Assembly: GCF_901709675.1 (NCBI RefSeq)
Contig: NC_051087.1
Coordinates: 6,219,001 to 6,283,000 of the forward strand
Reading direction: 5' to 3'
From: Syngnathus acus
Taxonomy: Eukaryota > Chordata > Actinopteri > Syngnathiformes > Syngnathidae
DNA length: 64,000 nucleotides
Shown: positions 35,301-58,500 of the stretch, one piece after another
Position numbering within the stretch: the stretch's first letter is position 1
Layout: every line of letters starts with the position of its first letter
The notes under the pieces: generated by a model
Seen by the model: only the letters and a program-made list of their open reading frames with translations
Told to the model about the DNA's origin: nothing
Database searches by the model: none
Position numbers and translations under genes: made by a program

Positions 35301-38300
35301 GTTTCTTCCTCGGGGAGACCGTTATGATGCACTGCGAGCTTGTATTGGCAAATCGTTGTGCGGGGAGCTGCACAAGCTCAGGGTCTTCATGGTATGTTTT
35401 GTCCAACTCTTTAAATAAATAAAAAATAAATAAAAAAAAAACTTGGATCAATTATTCAGATTATTTTGGGATGCATGCTCATTTTTCTCTCTCGCAGGTG
35501 GGCTGCGGTGCCATAGGCTGTGAAATGCTGAAAAACTTTGCACTGCTCGGAGTAGGACTGGCTCAGAGCTCGGGACAGGTGGACGCTTTACTTCTCCTAC
35601 TTGACTTTAACCACATAGCTGACGTGCATTGATTTTTTTCTCACCATCTGAAAATGTGTTATTCCACATCTGCTCTTAGGTGTGTATCACAGATCCAGAC
35701 CTCATAGAAAAGTCCAACCTGAATAGACAGTTTCTTTTCAGACCACAACATATACAGGTGAGATGATTATTATGATTAGTCTCCACATTTTCTATTCAAA
35801 CTCCTATTTATTATTTATTTTGTTTGTATATTATTTCAAAATCATTTCTATTTACAAACATGCATATGTATTATATGGAGTTTTAAATTGAGTTATGAGC
35901 TTAATTATGGAACAAAATGCACCATGTTAAAATGTCCACAAATTGTAGTCAATATTGGTGTCCTATCCACTTACCCCAAACTCCGTACGGTATGTATATA
36001 CTTTTCTTCTTCATTTCAGAAACCAAAGAGTACGACAGCAGCAGAAGCCACACTTAGGATCAACCCTGACCTGCAGTTGGATGCTCACCTCGATAAGGTG
36101 TGTCCTGCTACAGAGAGCATCTATAGTGACTCCTTCTACTCACGCCTGAACCTGGTGGTCACTGCACTGGACAATGTAGAGGCTCGAAGATACGTGGACA
36201 GGTAGGTCAAAACTAGCCTGCATCACCAAGCACTAATTACATTGTGCTCAATGATAAATAATTCATTATAATAATAACTTGGATTGTTATTGCACCTTTG
36301 AATGGGCCTCAACACATAGTTTATTTGGATGTTTTTCAGCCGCTGTGTATCCAATCAGAGAGCACTCCTGGACTCTGGGACAATGGGAACTAAAGGACAC
36401 ACCGAGATCATTGTGCCAAATTTGACCGAGTCCTACAATAGCCATGTGTGTATACGTGCAAACACACTTCCTGTAAATTTAAACTTTTCTTAAAGATACA
36501 GAGTGAATTTTTTTCCTAACTTTGTTTACCAGCGGGACCCCCCGGAGGAGGAAATTCCTTTCTGCACCCTCAAATCATTCCCTTCAGTCATAGAGCACAC
36601 CATCCAGTGGGCCAGGGACAAGGTGGACCCCCGTAAAGCCCATCAGAATTTATTTCCGCATTATACCAAAGATTCTACTTACCTAACACTATTGTCCTCA
36701 TTTCTTCTTTCCCATCCAGTTTGAAAATGCATTTGTCCAGAAGCCCTCCATGTACAACTCTTTCTGGCAGACGCACAAATCAGCTGAACATGTGCTACAG
36801 GTGCAAAACCAGACTTTTGTTACTACTCCACACAATGACCCATTTCTCTCCCAATTGGTTTTTAGAATGATCCCTTTACATTTGTGTACAGAGGATGCAG
36901 GCGGGTGAAAGTTTGGATGGCTCGTTTGAAGTTATTAAACTGCTCAACAGGCGTCCCCATTGTTGGGAACAGTGCATAACCTTGGCTCGGCTTAAATTTG
37001 AAAAGTATTTCAAGAGAAAGGTAAGATCATTATCTTTTTAAAGTGACATTTTTGACACTGCTCTTGTATTAGATATTGTTAGTGCATAATAAATGAAAAA
37101 AGGAATTTTGAGTGAAATGATCTCTTCACTTAGGCCCTGCAACTTCTGCACGCGTTCCCACTGGATACAAGGTTAAAAGATGGAAGTAAGTTTTCAACCA
37201 ATTCCCATAGAAGCCTATTATGTACTTGGCAGCAAAGCACACCTCTATCTCTGTTTGTCAGGTTTATTTTGGCAGTCTCCCAAAAGACCGCCATCTCCCA
37301 TCGATTTCGACTTAAAAGAACCCCTGTGAGTAAACCGCTTTGACATTACTGGTCTTATGTACCGCACAGTTCATCATACCTCACTGTTTCTTTCTTTCCC
37401 TACAGGCACTTTACCTTTATTGTCAGCACGGCCCGACTCTTTGCTGGAATTGATAACATTCCTTACTCAGAGGAGGTCAGTTGCTGACTTATTTACGTGC
37501 ACGACCGTACGTGGCACATGCAACACGTACACAGACTGCGCCATTGCCGTTTGTCACTTTTCTTTCAGGATCTCAGTGAAGAGATTGTGGCTGAAATCCT
37601 GTCTCATGTGAAGATCCCCGAATACCAGCCCTCTGTCAAAGTATGACTCAATGTCACTTTGAAAGATTTAACCGTAACTGGTGATGAGCTCTGTTTATCT
37701 TTGCTCATCGCCGTTTTCACAGTGCATCGAAACAGATGAGGCGGCAAAGAAGCCGGATCAGTTGAAGATGCCTCTCAGCAGTGAAGAGGAGAGAGCAGCT
37801 ATCGGGCAGCTACAATATGCCATTTCTGGCGACTTTGTTAAAGAAGGTACCTTAAGCGAAATGGCTTGTTTTTTTTTTAAGGCAGTACAAGTGTATGTTC
37901 TCATGTGATGTGTAGAGAGGTTGCGGATGTCGCCGCTGGATTTTGAGAAGGACGACGACAGCAACGGCCACTTAGATTTTGTCACATCGGCGTCCGCCCT
38001 CAGAGCCAACATGTACTCTATTGAGCCTGCCGACAGATTCAAGACCAAACGCATTGCCGGCAAGATCATACCTGCCATCGCCACGGCAACAGCAGCTGTG
38101 GCTGGACTGGTGAGAAGATGGCCTGATATAGTATCTAAAAAAAAAAACATCAATTTCTGATCATGCTTTTGTCGCGACAATCGTCACTCCGAGCATGTCC
38201 CATTACATCATGCAGTAGTTTGACACGCTCGATTGTTATGCCTTAGGTTTCCCTGGAGCTGATCAAGATAGTTGGAGGCTTTGGCTTTGAATCTTTGAAG

Positions 38301-39294
38301 AACTGCTTTTTCAATTTAGCCCTCCCTGTTGTAGTCTTCACTGAGCCAGCGCCTGTCAAACAGGCATTCATCAGGTAACACTATCTAGCCGGATCATTTT
38401 GTCTTACCAACCACAATTTGAGGTATGTTGAGCTTCGAGGCCCCAGAGATATTTACTCAACGACAGCACAGTGGAGTTATGGTTAGCCTTCACACATTCC
38501 GCCTCAAAAATATGCTGTGTGCACCCTGCCTCTGACCCTCATGATTAAAGTATTGTGGCATCCTCATGATGTGTCTTTCAGGGAGAACATCTCCTTTTCC
38601 ATCTGGGACATCTGGACTATCAGCGGCCACGAGGACTTCACCTTGTCTGACTTCATAAATGCAGTCAGGGTGAGAAACACTTGCAATTTGCTGTCATTTC
38701 TGCAATGTTTACGATTGCCATTTCAGGAGAAGTATGGAATCGAACCCACGATGGTCGTCTATGGTGTGAAGATGCTCTATGTACCTGTGATACCAGGACA
38801 CTCAAAGAGACTGAAACTGACGTGAGTGTTTCATTGAGAACATGTTATTTTATCGCCCTGATAGGCAATCAGACATTAATGAGCCAGTCTCCATTTTGGG
38901 TTAAAAAATAGCACTAAGGAAAGCAAATTTTAATCAGAGTTGGCTTTTTTACATCCCTCATTCTATTGTTTGATGCTAATTCAAAAAATGCTCTATTTGT
39001 TTCTCCTAGCACATAGAGATTTTTAGATATCTTTGCTTATTATTTGTAAGTTTAACTAGTTTAAGCTTGAAAATGACATCACAGTGCCTCAGGGCTTTGG
39101 TCACTTGAGGTTAGCAAGCCCGGGTTTTTTTTTTTTTTTTTTTTGCATGCAGGATGCAGAAGCTGATCAAGCCATCGGCGGGCCGACAGTACGTAGACCT
39201 CACGGTATCTTTTGCTCCGGAGAGAGCCGAAGAAGAAGACCTCGCCGGTCCTCCTGTTAGGTACTTCTTCAGCCGCGACGAGCCCATGCCTTGA
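32342..39294 (+). CDS. uba6: Ubiquitin-like modifier-activating enzyme 6 (dual E1)
   Basis: Activates ubiquitin and FAT10 and charges USE1/UBE2Z. 31 coding exons: 32342-32382, 32551-32645, 33035-33063, 33321-33415, 33494-33605, 33711-33791, 33887-34009, 34155-34278, 34355-34458, 34548-34610, 34707-34783, 34873-34939, 35022-35165, 35245-35391, 35498-35578, 35680-35757, 36020-36201, 36340-36445, 36533-36622, 36720-36800, 36892-37020, 37134-37185, 37262-37325, 37406-37475, 37569-37640, 37723-37846, 37916-38109, 38247-38374, 38582-38669, 38727-38821 and 39153-39294. Total 1025 aa against 1052 in human. Motifs: inactive adenylation half GLGGLGIE, active half VGCGAIGCE with [10 protein letters not shown], catalytic Cys594 in [10 protein letters not shown], and a C-terminal ubiquitin-fold domain ([11 protein letters not shown]). 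The sequence follows UBA6 rather than UBA1 throughout, e.g. [10 protein letters not shown] and [17 protein letters not shown]. The N-terminus is shorter than human. Intron 1 uses a GC donor. Confidence 0.96.
33095..33256 (+). repeat. Decayed teleost interspersed repeat, 5' portion
   Basis: Fragments GGTGGGAGTAGTGGTTAAG, GTGGACTTTGCATGTTCTG and CGCCCATATCCTAAAATATC match the order of the upstream part of the same common fish repeat whose tail occurs elsewhere in the window. It lies in uba6 intron 3. Confidence 0.55.
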
Positions 39295-40156
39295 CGACAT
39301 CCCGCTTCCTGTATCCTTCATGTATACCGTCAGAATGACGAGGAAGTGGTCGCTGTACACACCGCTCTTCCTCAGTTATGGTTCCTGGTTTTCATGCATC
39401 TGATCCAACCAGAACATGAAGGTCCCCGGGTAGCACTTAACTGTATTTGTGTACATACAGTATGTTCTCGTTTCTGGGGTTTTTTTTTTTTTACTCTGAC
39501 GATAAGTTGGACAACTATGCTGATGCCTTAAGACTCCTTTTTTGTTTGTGGTACTAAAGCCTGATTTTGAAAAAGTGTTCAGACTCCCACCACACAGCAC
39601 CAATTTTCTCATTTGTGAGTCGTTTTGGCCACATCTAAGGACAGTCGCGTTTGGTTTAGAGGTGTAACATACTAGTTATTTGTCATTTTCAACCATTTTA
39701 GCCACAGTTGTAACAAAAAAAGGTTTTACTCGTGTTTCCGAGCATTGTTCCATCATTGTCGTCGCTGCTTTCACTTCTACACTTGCTAATTAGTTGCAGA
39801 AGGACTTCAGTTAACATCTTTATACTGCTTCACCTCTGGAATCAAGAGCAACATTTTTCTAGATTTTATTTCTAGATTTCTGTTCTACCTGGTATGTCAA
39901 TGTTGCATTTATTTACTTCTTGGTGTGTTGTGTGGATGAATTGTGAAGTTAAAGTCCTTTACGTGTTGCACATATTTGTTGAAAGCTTTTCTACAAGTGT
40001 TTTGAAGAGTGATTGTTGAAAAGTAATTTGGCGTTGAGTTCCACCTCTACACACAAACACGTTCTGTTTCACATTATTTGCAGTCAATATTCCGAATTAC
40101 AAATCAAAACTGTCAGTGAGAAATGATGATAATGATGACACTCAATTCAGTGGTTC

Positions 40157-40162
40157 AATAAA
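40157..40162 (+). other. uba6 poly(A) signal candidate
   Basis: AATAAA about 860 bases past the uba6 stop codon, in an AT-rich context with T-rich sequence just downstream. Confidence 0.6.
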
Positions 40163-40179
40163 GATGTGATCATGATTAT

Positions 40180-40185
40180 TTTATT
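40180..40185 (-). other. polq poly(A) signal candidate
   Basis: The minus strand reads AATAAA about 170 bases past the polq stop codon. It faces the uba6 signal only 17 bases away on the other strand. Confidence 0.6.
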
Positions 40186-40354
40186 TCATTGCTTAGTGTC
40201 ATGGATACAGATGTTAATAGTCAATTCAGTTTAAAAAAAATCTCAAATTGACAGCATTCAAATTGATATGTTCGCCCAGTTAATTGACATTTCATTCTTT
40301 ACGCTGTGATTAAAAACATAAATATGACAGACAATAGCCACACAGAAAAGCACA

Positions 40355-51535
<11,181 letters not shown>

Positions 51536-51803
51536 GTTGTGCTGATTTTGATGATCGTGTTTGAAGATTGCCGTTATTTAACATGACATCGGATTGTTTC
51601 CCGTCGCCGGTTTATAAACAACTCTGCAACTCTTTTATCGTTTCACGGAAAATAGTCCGACGGGAAATAAGACTCGCACGTAAAGGTTCCTGGACGATTT
51701 CGACATGCGTACACTGTATCTTATAACAGTAAGATAACATTTTATAACTCAAATCATTGGCTGTGGGCAGAATATTTGCTGCATACATTTTGTCGTTGTC
51801 CTG

Positions 51804-51835
51804 TGTGTGTGTGAGAGAGAGCGCGTGCGCGCTTG
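51804..51835. repeat. (GT)n(GA)n(GC)n compound microsatellite
   Basis: Runs of GTGTGT, GAGAGAGA and GCGTGCGCGC follow one another in the polq upstream region. Confidence 0.8.
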
Positions 51836-52088
51836 TGATTTAATTCATTCGGATTTGACAGGCTTGGTGCAACACTATTCTCTGCAAGTGCATCGAATGT
51901 ACAAGATATGTTATTGTCATTTTGCATTGACTTTAAAGTTGGATGTTTAAGGCCCTATGGGAAATTTCCCTTGGGCCACAAAATGACTCGCTACGCCTTT
52001 GCGCGTGAAACAACGTGTTGGAGCTTGTCTGTCATGGGGAGAAGAAGGGTGTGAGCACTGAGCAGGCAGTGGGTGGGCGTACCTCCTC

Positions 52089-52108
52089 CGCCCCGCCCCG
52101 CCCCGCCC
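52089..52108. promoter_or_regulatory. Tandem GC boxes (CCCCG repeats)
   Basis: Four overlapping CCGCCC-type Sp1/KLF sites lie in 20 bases, 7 bp before the left target duplication of the hAT-like element. This is a plausible core of a shared TATA-less promoter for polq and ptpn9. Confidence 0.55.
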
Positions 52109-52123
52109 TCTACCCGTTGAGAC

Positions 52124-52562
52124 TACTGATGTGCATTCCAGTTCTTTTAGGTGAACTGAATCTTTAGAATCAGTTCACTCGAAAGTTTCGTTCAAACGAA
52201 TCGTTCAATGAATCCCCCCCCCCTAACCCTAACCCTAAAACACACACACAAACAATGATACGGCTTTTCTTTTTCTTTTTTATCCAGGAAACAACCCATA
52301 CACATCAAACAATACAACTACCCCCCCCCCCCCAATTATTATATATAATAATAATTGGCTCGGGGTAATTAACATATTTCTTTCTATAATACAACACTTA
52401 CACACTGATCCGTTGGCAACAGTCTCTCACCCGGTCGTGAACGGGAAGTTGCGTCACTGAACTGAAAAAAGAACGAATCACTGTAGGAAGTGATTCGTTC
52501 ACTCTCCTTCACTAAAATGATCCGTCCTTTTGAACGAATTGTTCACTCACGAGACAACACTA
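52124..52562. mobile_element. Non-autonomous hAT-like transposon with 8-bp target duplication
   Basis: A 439-bp insert is flanked by the perfect 8-bp direct repeat GTTGAGAC at 52116-52123 and 52563-52570. The termini TACTGATG and (reverse complement of the right end) TAGTGTTG are similar inverted repeats, matching 6 of 8. Subterminal GAACGAATC/GTTCAAACGAATCGTTC motifs recur near both ends in opposite orientation. Internally it carries CCCTAA repeats and a C-rich homopolymer. It has no open frame of note, so no transposase. 8-bp duplications are typical of hAT elements. The right end lies 25 bases before the ptpn9 ATG. Confidence 0.8.
52219..52239. repeat. Short interstitial telomere-like CCCTAA repeats
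   Basis: Three CCCTAA units follow a C-run inside the hAT-like element. They are too few to mark a chromosome end or fusion. Confidence 0.8.
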
Positions 52563-52587
52563 GTTGAGACGTTGCTCAGGCTTCAAG

Positions 52588-55500
52588 ATGGCGGAAGCCC
52601 TGACAGCTCAGGAGCTCCTGGTAAGTCTGTTTTGACAGAGTTTACTCCACTTTTTACATAGTGTGTACCTTCCAACTCGATGCAGTTAATTGAAACGACA
52701 ACTAACGAGTTGCTGTAACATGATATATGTTCCGGGAAACAATGAACTGTCATGGCCCGATCACACCCTCCTTCAGGGCGACTGACTCCGGTGTGCCTGA
52801 CAGCGGTTAGCATAAGCTAGCATAGCAACGTTTGCTAATCCAAACTGCGGACGTTTACTAGAGATTCTTATTTCTTATTTTTCTCTTAGATGTCCACATG
52901 GACTTACAAGTGTCATTCGCGTTTAGTGGAGTTGGGTCTTATTTTAATATTTCGATAAACGTGGCGTAAAGTGTCCGTGCAGCTATGGTTAGGCATCCGG
53001 CTACCACATGCGACTTAGCTCTCTAGTTAACAGTGACTGTTAAGCAGAAAGGGGATTCTTTTACAGTGGTGTTTCCTACATTTTCATTTGGTGGCTGCAC
53101 ACAAAGTGACTCTCGTTTTAATAGAATGTCGTCAGTTTAACGCTACAGGTTCTGTTGTTGTTTTCTTTTTTTGAGAGGGGTGGCGGGGGCTTGTAACAAG
53201 TTTTTTGCTAAGAGCTTACTGTCAAGTAGTGTCATAATTTATCGACGAGAATTCTCAGAAGTGACTCTCCCGGTTCTCAGCAGCATGTTGTTGTCATTAC
53301 AGTATTACAAGTGCAGCATGCCTGTCATCAGTAGTACGACATTTTTTAACCAAGCCCTTAAATGCAAAGCCAAACAAGGATCACTAATAATATTAAACTT
53401 GTGAAAAATATTAAACATGATATCAAGAGATGTATAATATATCACAAATATATAAGATTTTAACTTTTCCTTTTGTTTAAATGGATAAAACTCCAGTGCA
53501 ATATGAAAGGTTTAATGAGGTTCGTGGTGTGCAAGATGTGAACAGTTTAGCACAGTACAGAGTTCAGGGAAGTTGATATTAGGGTGGAATTAAAAAGCTG
53601 CTTGGCATTTGTGGAGCAGGGCAGTGACAGTAGCCTTAAGCTGCTCCTCTGCTTGGTGATGGTGCCGTGCTATGGATTGTCCACGATGTACAGTAGACTG
53701 TTCCACATCTTCCTTTTTGCTGCAGATACGAACCTGTCCAACAATTATGTGTCCACAATAGAGCCTGCCTTCCTCCTCATTTTATGCACTCGAGAAGATT
53801 GTTTTCTTTTACGCTACCCTGACAGCACATAGCTAAATTATTTGTAGGTTACTTCCACTTTAAATCCCTTCAACGCCTGATAGAATTTAACTTTGACCGG
53901 TCAGAAATTATGTCTAAAGAGTGACATTTTGATGCACACTTGGATGAACAGTATGTCTTGTGCTTGGTCTCAGGTAATGATAATTACCCGTATTGATTGT
54001 TGAGCTATAAAATACCGCAGTATCGATTGATGTTAAAATGCAACGAGTGGACTCTTATTGCTGAATCAAAGCATGTGGATGGTTCTGTGTCTGGAAACAA
54101 ATCTTGTATCTGCAATGAGATTTGTGGGTTTCTTTGCTTCTCTGAAATTTGCAAAAGTAAACTCTGGTATTGTTGGACGTCATTGCCCTCCTTGTCCTAG
54201 TTATAAATTGGAGCACAGATGCGGTTCAGTTGGCTGGTAAACAAGCGGACTGTTGTGACCACTCGTTTTCACCCATGTCATCTTCCACGAGGCGCATCCA
54301 GGCTGCCAGCATTTGCATCCGGCTTAATTAATGCATGTATTATAGTTTCATTAAAGAAAAAGTTGAAAAGCCTGATAGACCGAATACTTTGATCCCAGGT
54401 GTCTTCTCTCTGTTTGGACTAGGCTCTGTTTTTACATTGTACAAACAGGAACGCAGACGAGTCTTTCTCTTTTCCATTCCTCCCTATCTATGTCGTGTTC
54501 CAGGCTGTGGAGGAGTTCCTGAGTGAGGTGCGTTGCAAAGAGCAGCTCCAATGCGCCGGGCTCGTCTCCCAACCCACAGCTGTTAAGTTTCTTATGGCCC
54601 GCAAGTTTGACGTGTCCCGAGCTGTCGACCTCCTCCAAGCATACAAGGTACAGCTGGGGACGCCAATGAATGTCCCTGTTCAGAGATACCACACAGCCTT
54701 TCAAATATTTACTACTGTATTTCAAACTAACGACATTGTGGTTCTCTCCCGCCACAAATTTATCAGAACACGAGAATCAAAGAGGGGATCATCAATATAA
54801 ACCCTAACGAGGAGCCACTCCGTTCTGAGCTGCTCAGTGGCAAATTCACCGTCCTGGTGAGTGGTGGAGACTGTGAACTCGTAAACTCACACTGCAGCGA
54901 GATATCTTTTGACGACGATAAGTCTTTGTATGCATCCTTGTCTTTTCATTTTACATGTCATGTTCCCCGCAGCCTGGACGCGACGCAAATGGTGCTGCAC
55001 TTGCGCTCTTCACAGCTCGCCTGCATCGGCGAGACGTGTCCACGCACAAAGCTGTGCTGCAGGTCATCATTTATCAGCTGGATAAAGCCATCGACAGGTG
55101 ACGCAGCCCACTGCAACCACTTTGTTCTTAAACTCCCTGTTTTATTGACAGTGCACCATCTTGAACCAGTTTCTAATTGGTCTTTTGTTTCTTCCCAGTG
55201 TTCAAACCCAGAGAGACGGACTTGTATTTATATATGACATGACCAACTCCACTTATGGGGATTTTGACTATGAGCTCTGTGTTAAGATCCTCAATTTGCT
55301 CAAGGTAAATACTATAATAAATGTAGTTCCACGGTGTGTCCCAATTGGTGATTCCCAACCATTTTGCAATGGCAACTTTGTATGTCATCAGAAATCTTCA
55401 AGTGGGTCACAGGAAATTACCATGATTTGAGTTATTGCTCAGGAGATTAAGATCTCAGCGTCTTTCTTCGACACAAATAAATGCATAAACATGGAACATA

Positions 55501-58500
55501 TACAGATATATATAGATTTTAATTGTTTTTATTTATTATTGTTATTTTTTTATTTTATTTAATAGGAGCAAAGTAGCCCTTAAGCTGAAATTTTAGGAGC
55601 ACAAGTAAAAAAATTATTCAGGCTCACAAACTGTAGCAATATGGCACCATTTGGGGGCATTCTGTAGCTCTCGATGTGCTGTGAGATTTGGGCCAATGGA
55701 AAGGTTGTGAAGCACTGGTCTTATTTTAGAAATACTCACTCATTATCCACTTATTGTTTTTGTTCACTAGGGGGCGTTTCCGGCTCGTTTAAAGTGCGTC
55801 TTCATCGTTTCCTCGCCTCTTTGGTTTCGAGCACCTTTTGCGGTTCTACGCCTCTTCGTGCGTGAGAAGCTGAGAGAACGGGTACGTCTTTCTCTGTTTT
55901 TTTAATATTAGGTCTTGAAATGTATTTCCTTTTTTCCCCATCTACCAGGTGTGTACTGTGAAGGCTCACGAACTGGCCAGTCACATCCCAGTCTCCTCCC
56001 TCCCTGAGCACCTAGGCGGGACATCCCAGTATAACCACGTGGCCTGGATCCAGTCCTGCATCAACGCAAACATTATGGAGGGTGACACACAAGTACATGA
56101 CACGCACGACTGCGTGGGAAGCCTGCTGCGCTCTTATAGTCTTGAGAGCGGGGAACCGAGTGTTGACGCAACGCTGACCCATGGCTATTTGAGTACCCAG
56201 GTGGGCTCTGAGCTCGCTGCGGCTAATGCTAACTTCTATGACGATAGCAACGCGAACCCGCACAACCACTGTGGTGGGGATGAGGGCAGGACTTTGGACA
56301 ATCCCCAGCTGAGCCCGCCTTCTGCTGCAAATAGGCTACAGGGGAACCACCAGCACTGGAACGGCTCAGCTGGGAGCGGAGACAAGTCCGCCGTTAGTGG
56401 CTTGAAGCCCAATTCGAACATGAATGGTCGTGGACGGCAAGCACCCCCCCAGTCGGAGACACCACCTGACACGCCACTCTCTTGCAAAGGCGATGCAGAT
56501 GTAGTGGATGGCCGAATAGACTCAGATCACGGACGTCGGGGTGAGCATATACAAGAAGTGGATGAGGAGGGTGAGGAAGAGGAGGGCGTTCCACCGTTGC
56601 CTCAGAAATCTTTGCCTCGAGCGCCCCACCAGCCCGCCTCCCAGACATCACTCTTGCCCTCGTCGTGGGGTCCCGATGACGAGGACTGCCGCATGGAGGA
56701 GTCCGTTCACACGCCAGATCGGGGAGGTATGGGGATGCACGAGTTGGTTGATCATGTGAAGAGGAAGAAGAAGAAAGGGATCTATCAGGAATATGAGGAG
56801 ATTCGCAAGGAGCCACCAGCAGGCACCTTTGACTACTCCAAGTAAGACATTGTCAGATGACGCTTATTTTGTCACATAGCCTCTGGTCAAATAGGCTCAA
56901 TAAGAATAATATTCATAATATTGCATCAGATATGTGTGGTGCTTTTCTGTCACACATTCAAAGTTGATATTTGTTCTTGGGCTTAATGCCGTCATTTATA
57001 TAGTCTGAGCCCTTCGGCGAATAGCGAAACTCTGGGAGTACCGTAGTTGATGGCCGAAAATCCAAATTGGGGAACGTGCCCTGCATGGGTTCACCATTGA
57101 AGACCTGACAAACCTCACCTTCTCTGAACTCGGCCATAGCTGCTGTTCTTCACTGGTTTGGCTTTGACGTTTTGTACAACTCTTTCATTGACTAATAGTC
57201 ACTCCAGGGCTTCCGCCTGCTTTTCTCATCTTAAGTCAGCTGGGATAAGTTCCAACTCCCTTGTGACCCTGAACAGTGCAAGCGGTATAGAACACAGGAC
57301 GGATGGATGGACAAACTTCTCGTCCTCATCCGCCCTTGTGTGCAGTTAAGATCACCACTTTTGATCTTTGAGATTGTGCATGTTTATTTCCAGGAAACTC
57401 TCCAATCAGCTCAAGAACCGGTACAGCGATGTTCTGTGTCTGGACCAGTCCAGGGTCCGACTCTGCCAGCTCTGTGATGACGAGGACGAGGTAATGGTAA
57501 ATCCATCGAAAGCTGACTGTTGCAGCCTCGCTGAGGACTGTTCCGCCAAAATCTTTTGCTGCGTGTCCTGCAGACTTCGGATTACATTAATGCGAGTTTC
57601 ATGGATGGCTACAAGAGGAAAAACACATATATTGCTACTCAGGGTAAGAACCACACAATAAGATCTTGATTTTTTTTTTTAACTTCATGCACTATAAAAC
57701 TTGCTGCTTCCATCACTGCTATAACGCTATTTGTGTTCCTCAGGTCCTTTGCCAAAAACATTTGGGGACTTTTGGCGCATGGTGTGGGAGCAGATGGTAC
57801 TTATCATCGTCATGACAACGAGGTGAATTCTTTTTTTTTTAACCAACTGTTGGAAAAGCGCGCATATGGTGGAGAAAGGGTGTGCCATTCACAACTTGTA
57901 CTCATCCATGTACCAGAGTGGTGGAGCGAGGGCGTGTCAAGTGCGGTCAGTATTGGCCACTGGAGGAAGGCAGAACAGAGCAACACGTTTGTTTCCAGGT
58001 CACCAACACCCACATCCAGGTCTTCCAGGACTTCAAACTCTCACATCTGGAACTCTATAATACTCAGGTGAGTTTATATCACCTGCAGTATGAGCAGTCC
58101 TCCAACATTTTTCTTCTCAATGGCTCTTTGAACCATGTCCGTTAGAAAGGTCAGGTGGCTTAACAGTTTCTGTTTTAGTGTTACAAGGTATTAGGATGCC
58201 TTCCGACTGAGAAATAAACACTGTGGTTAAATTGCTCTCCAAAGTGGGACCACATTCATAAAGTAATTTTTTCAGTAATTATATTCTGAGTTTTTGGTCC
58301 ATCTCTCCTATAGACCTTGCCAGTGTGGCTAATGTTCCAGATCATGAGTGTAATGGTCTTCTTTTTGTAAAGTCTGGGGAGAGACGGGATGTTTGCCACT
58401 ACCTCTACGTCAGCTGGCCGGACTTCGGAGTGCCCAAGAGTGCATCGGCCATGTTGGACTTTCGCGAGCATGTACTTCGGAGACGGGATGTCGCAGTCCA

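Larger units (their letters stand above)
39295..40354. other. Convergent 3' UTRs of uba6 and polq
   Basis: About 1.06 kb between the two stop codons. No exon seen. uba6 would have a roughly 0.88-kb 3' UTR and polq a short one of roughly 0.2 kb. Confidence 0.55.
51536..52115. promoter_or_regulatory. polq/ptpn9 head-to-head upstream region
   Basis: Before the transposon the divergent spacer is about 580 bases. It holds a GT/GA/GC dinucleotide tract (about 51804-51835) and, at its right end, tandem GC boxes. No TATA box is evident for polq. Confidence 0.45.

Noticed and set aside
52219-52239. Telomeric repeat as evidence of a chromosome end or fusion
   Set aside because: Only three CCCTAA units, inside a small transposon, with genes on both sides.
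55173-55388. Minus-strand frame opposite ptpn9 exon 5
   Set aside because: Antisense to a well-supported exon, with no motif.
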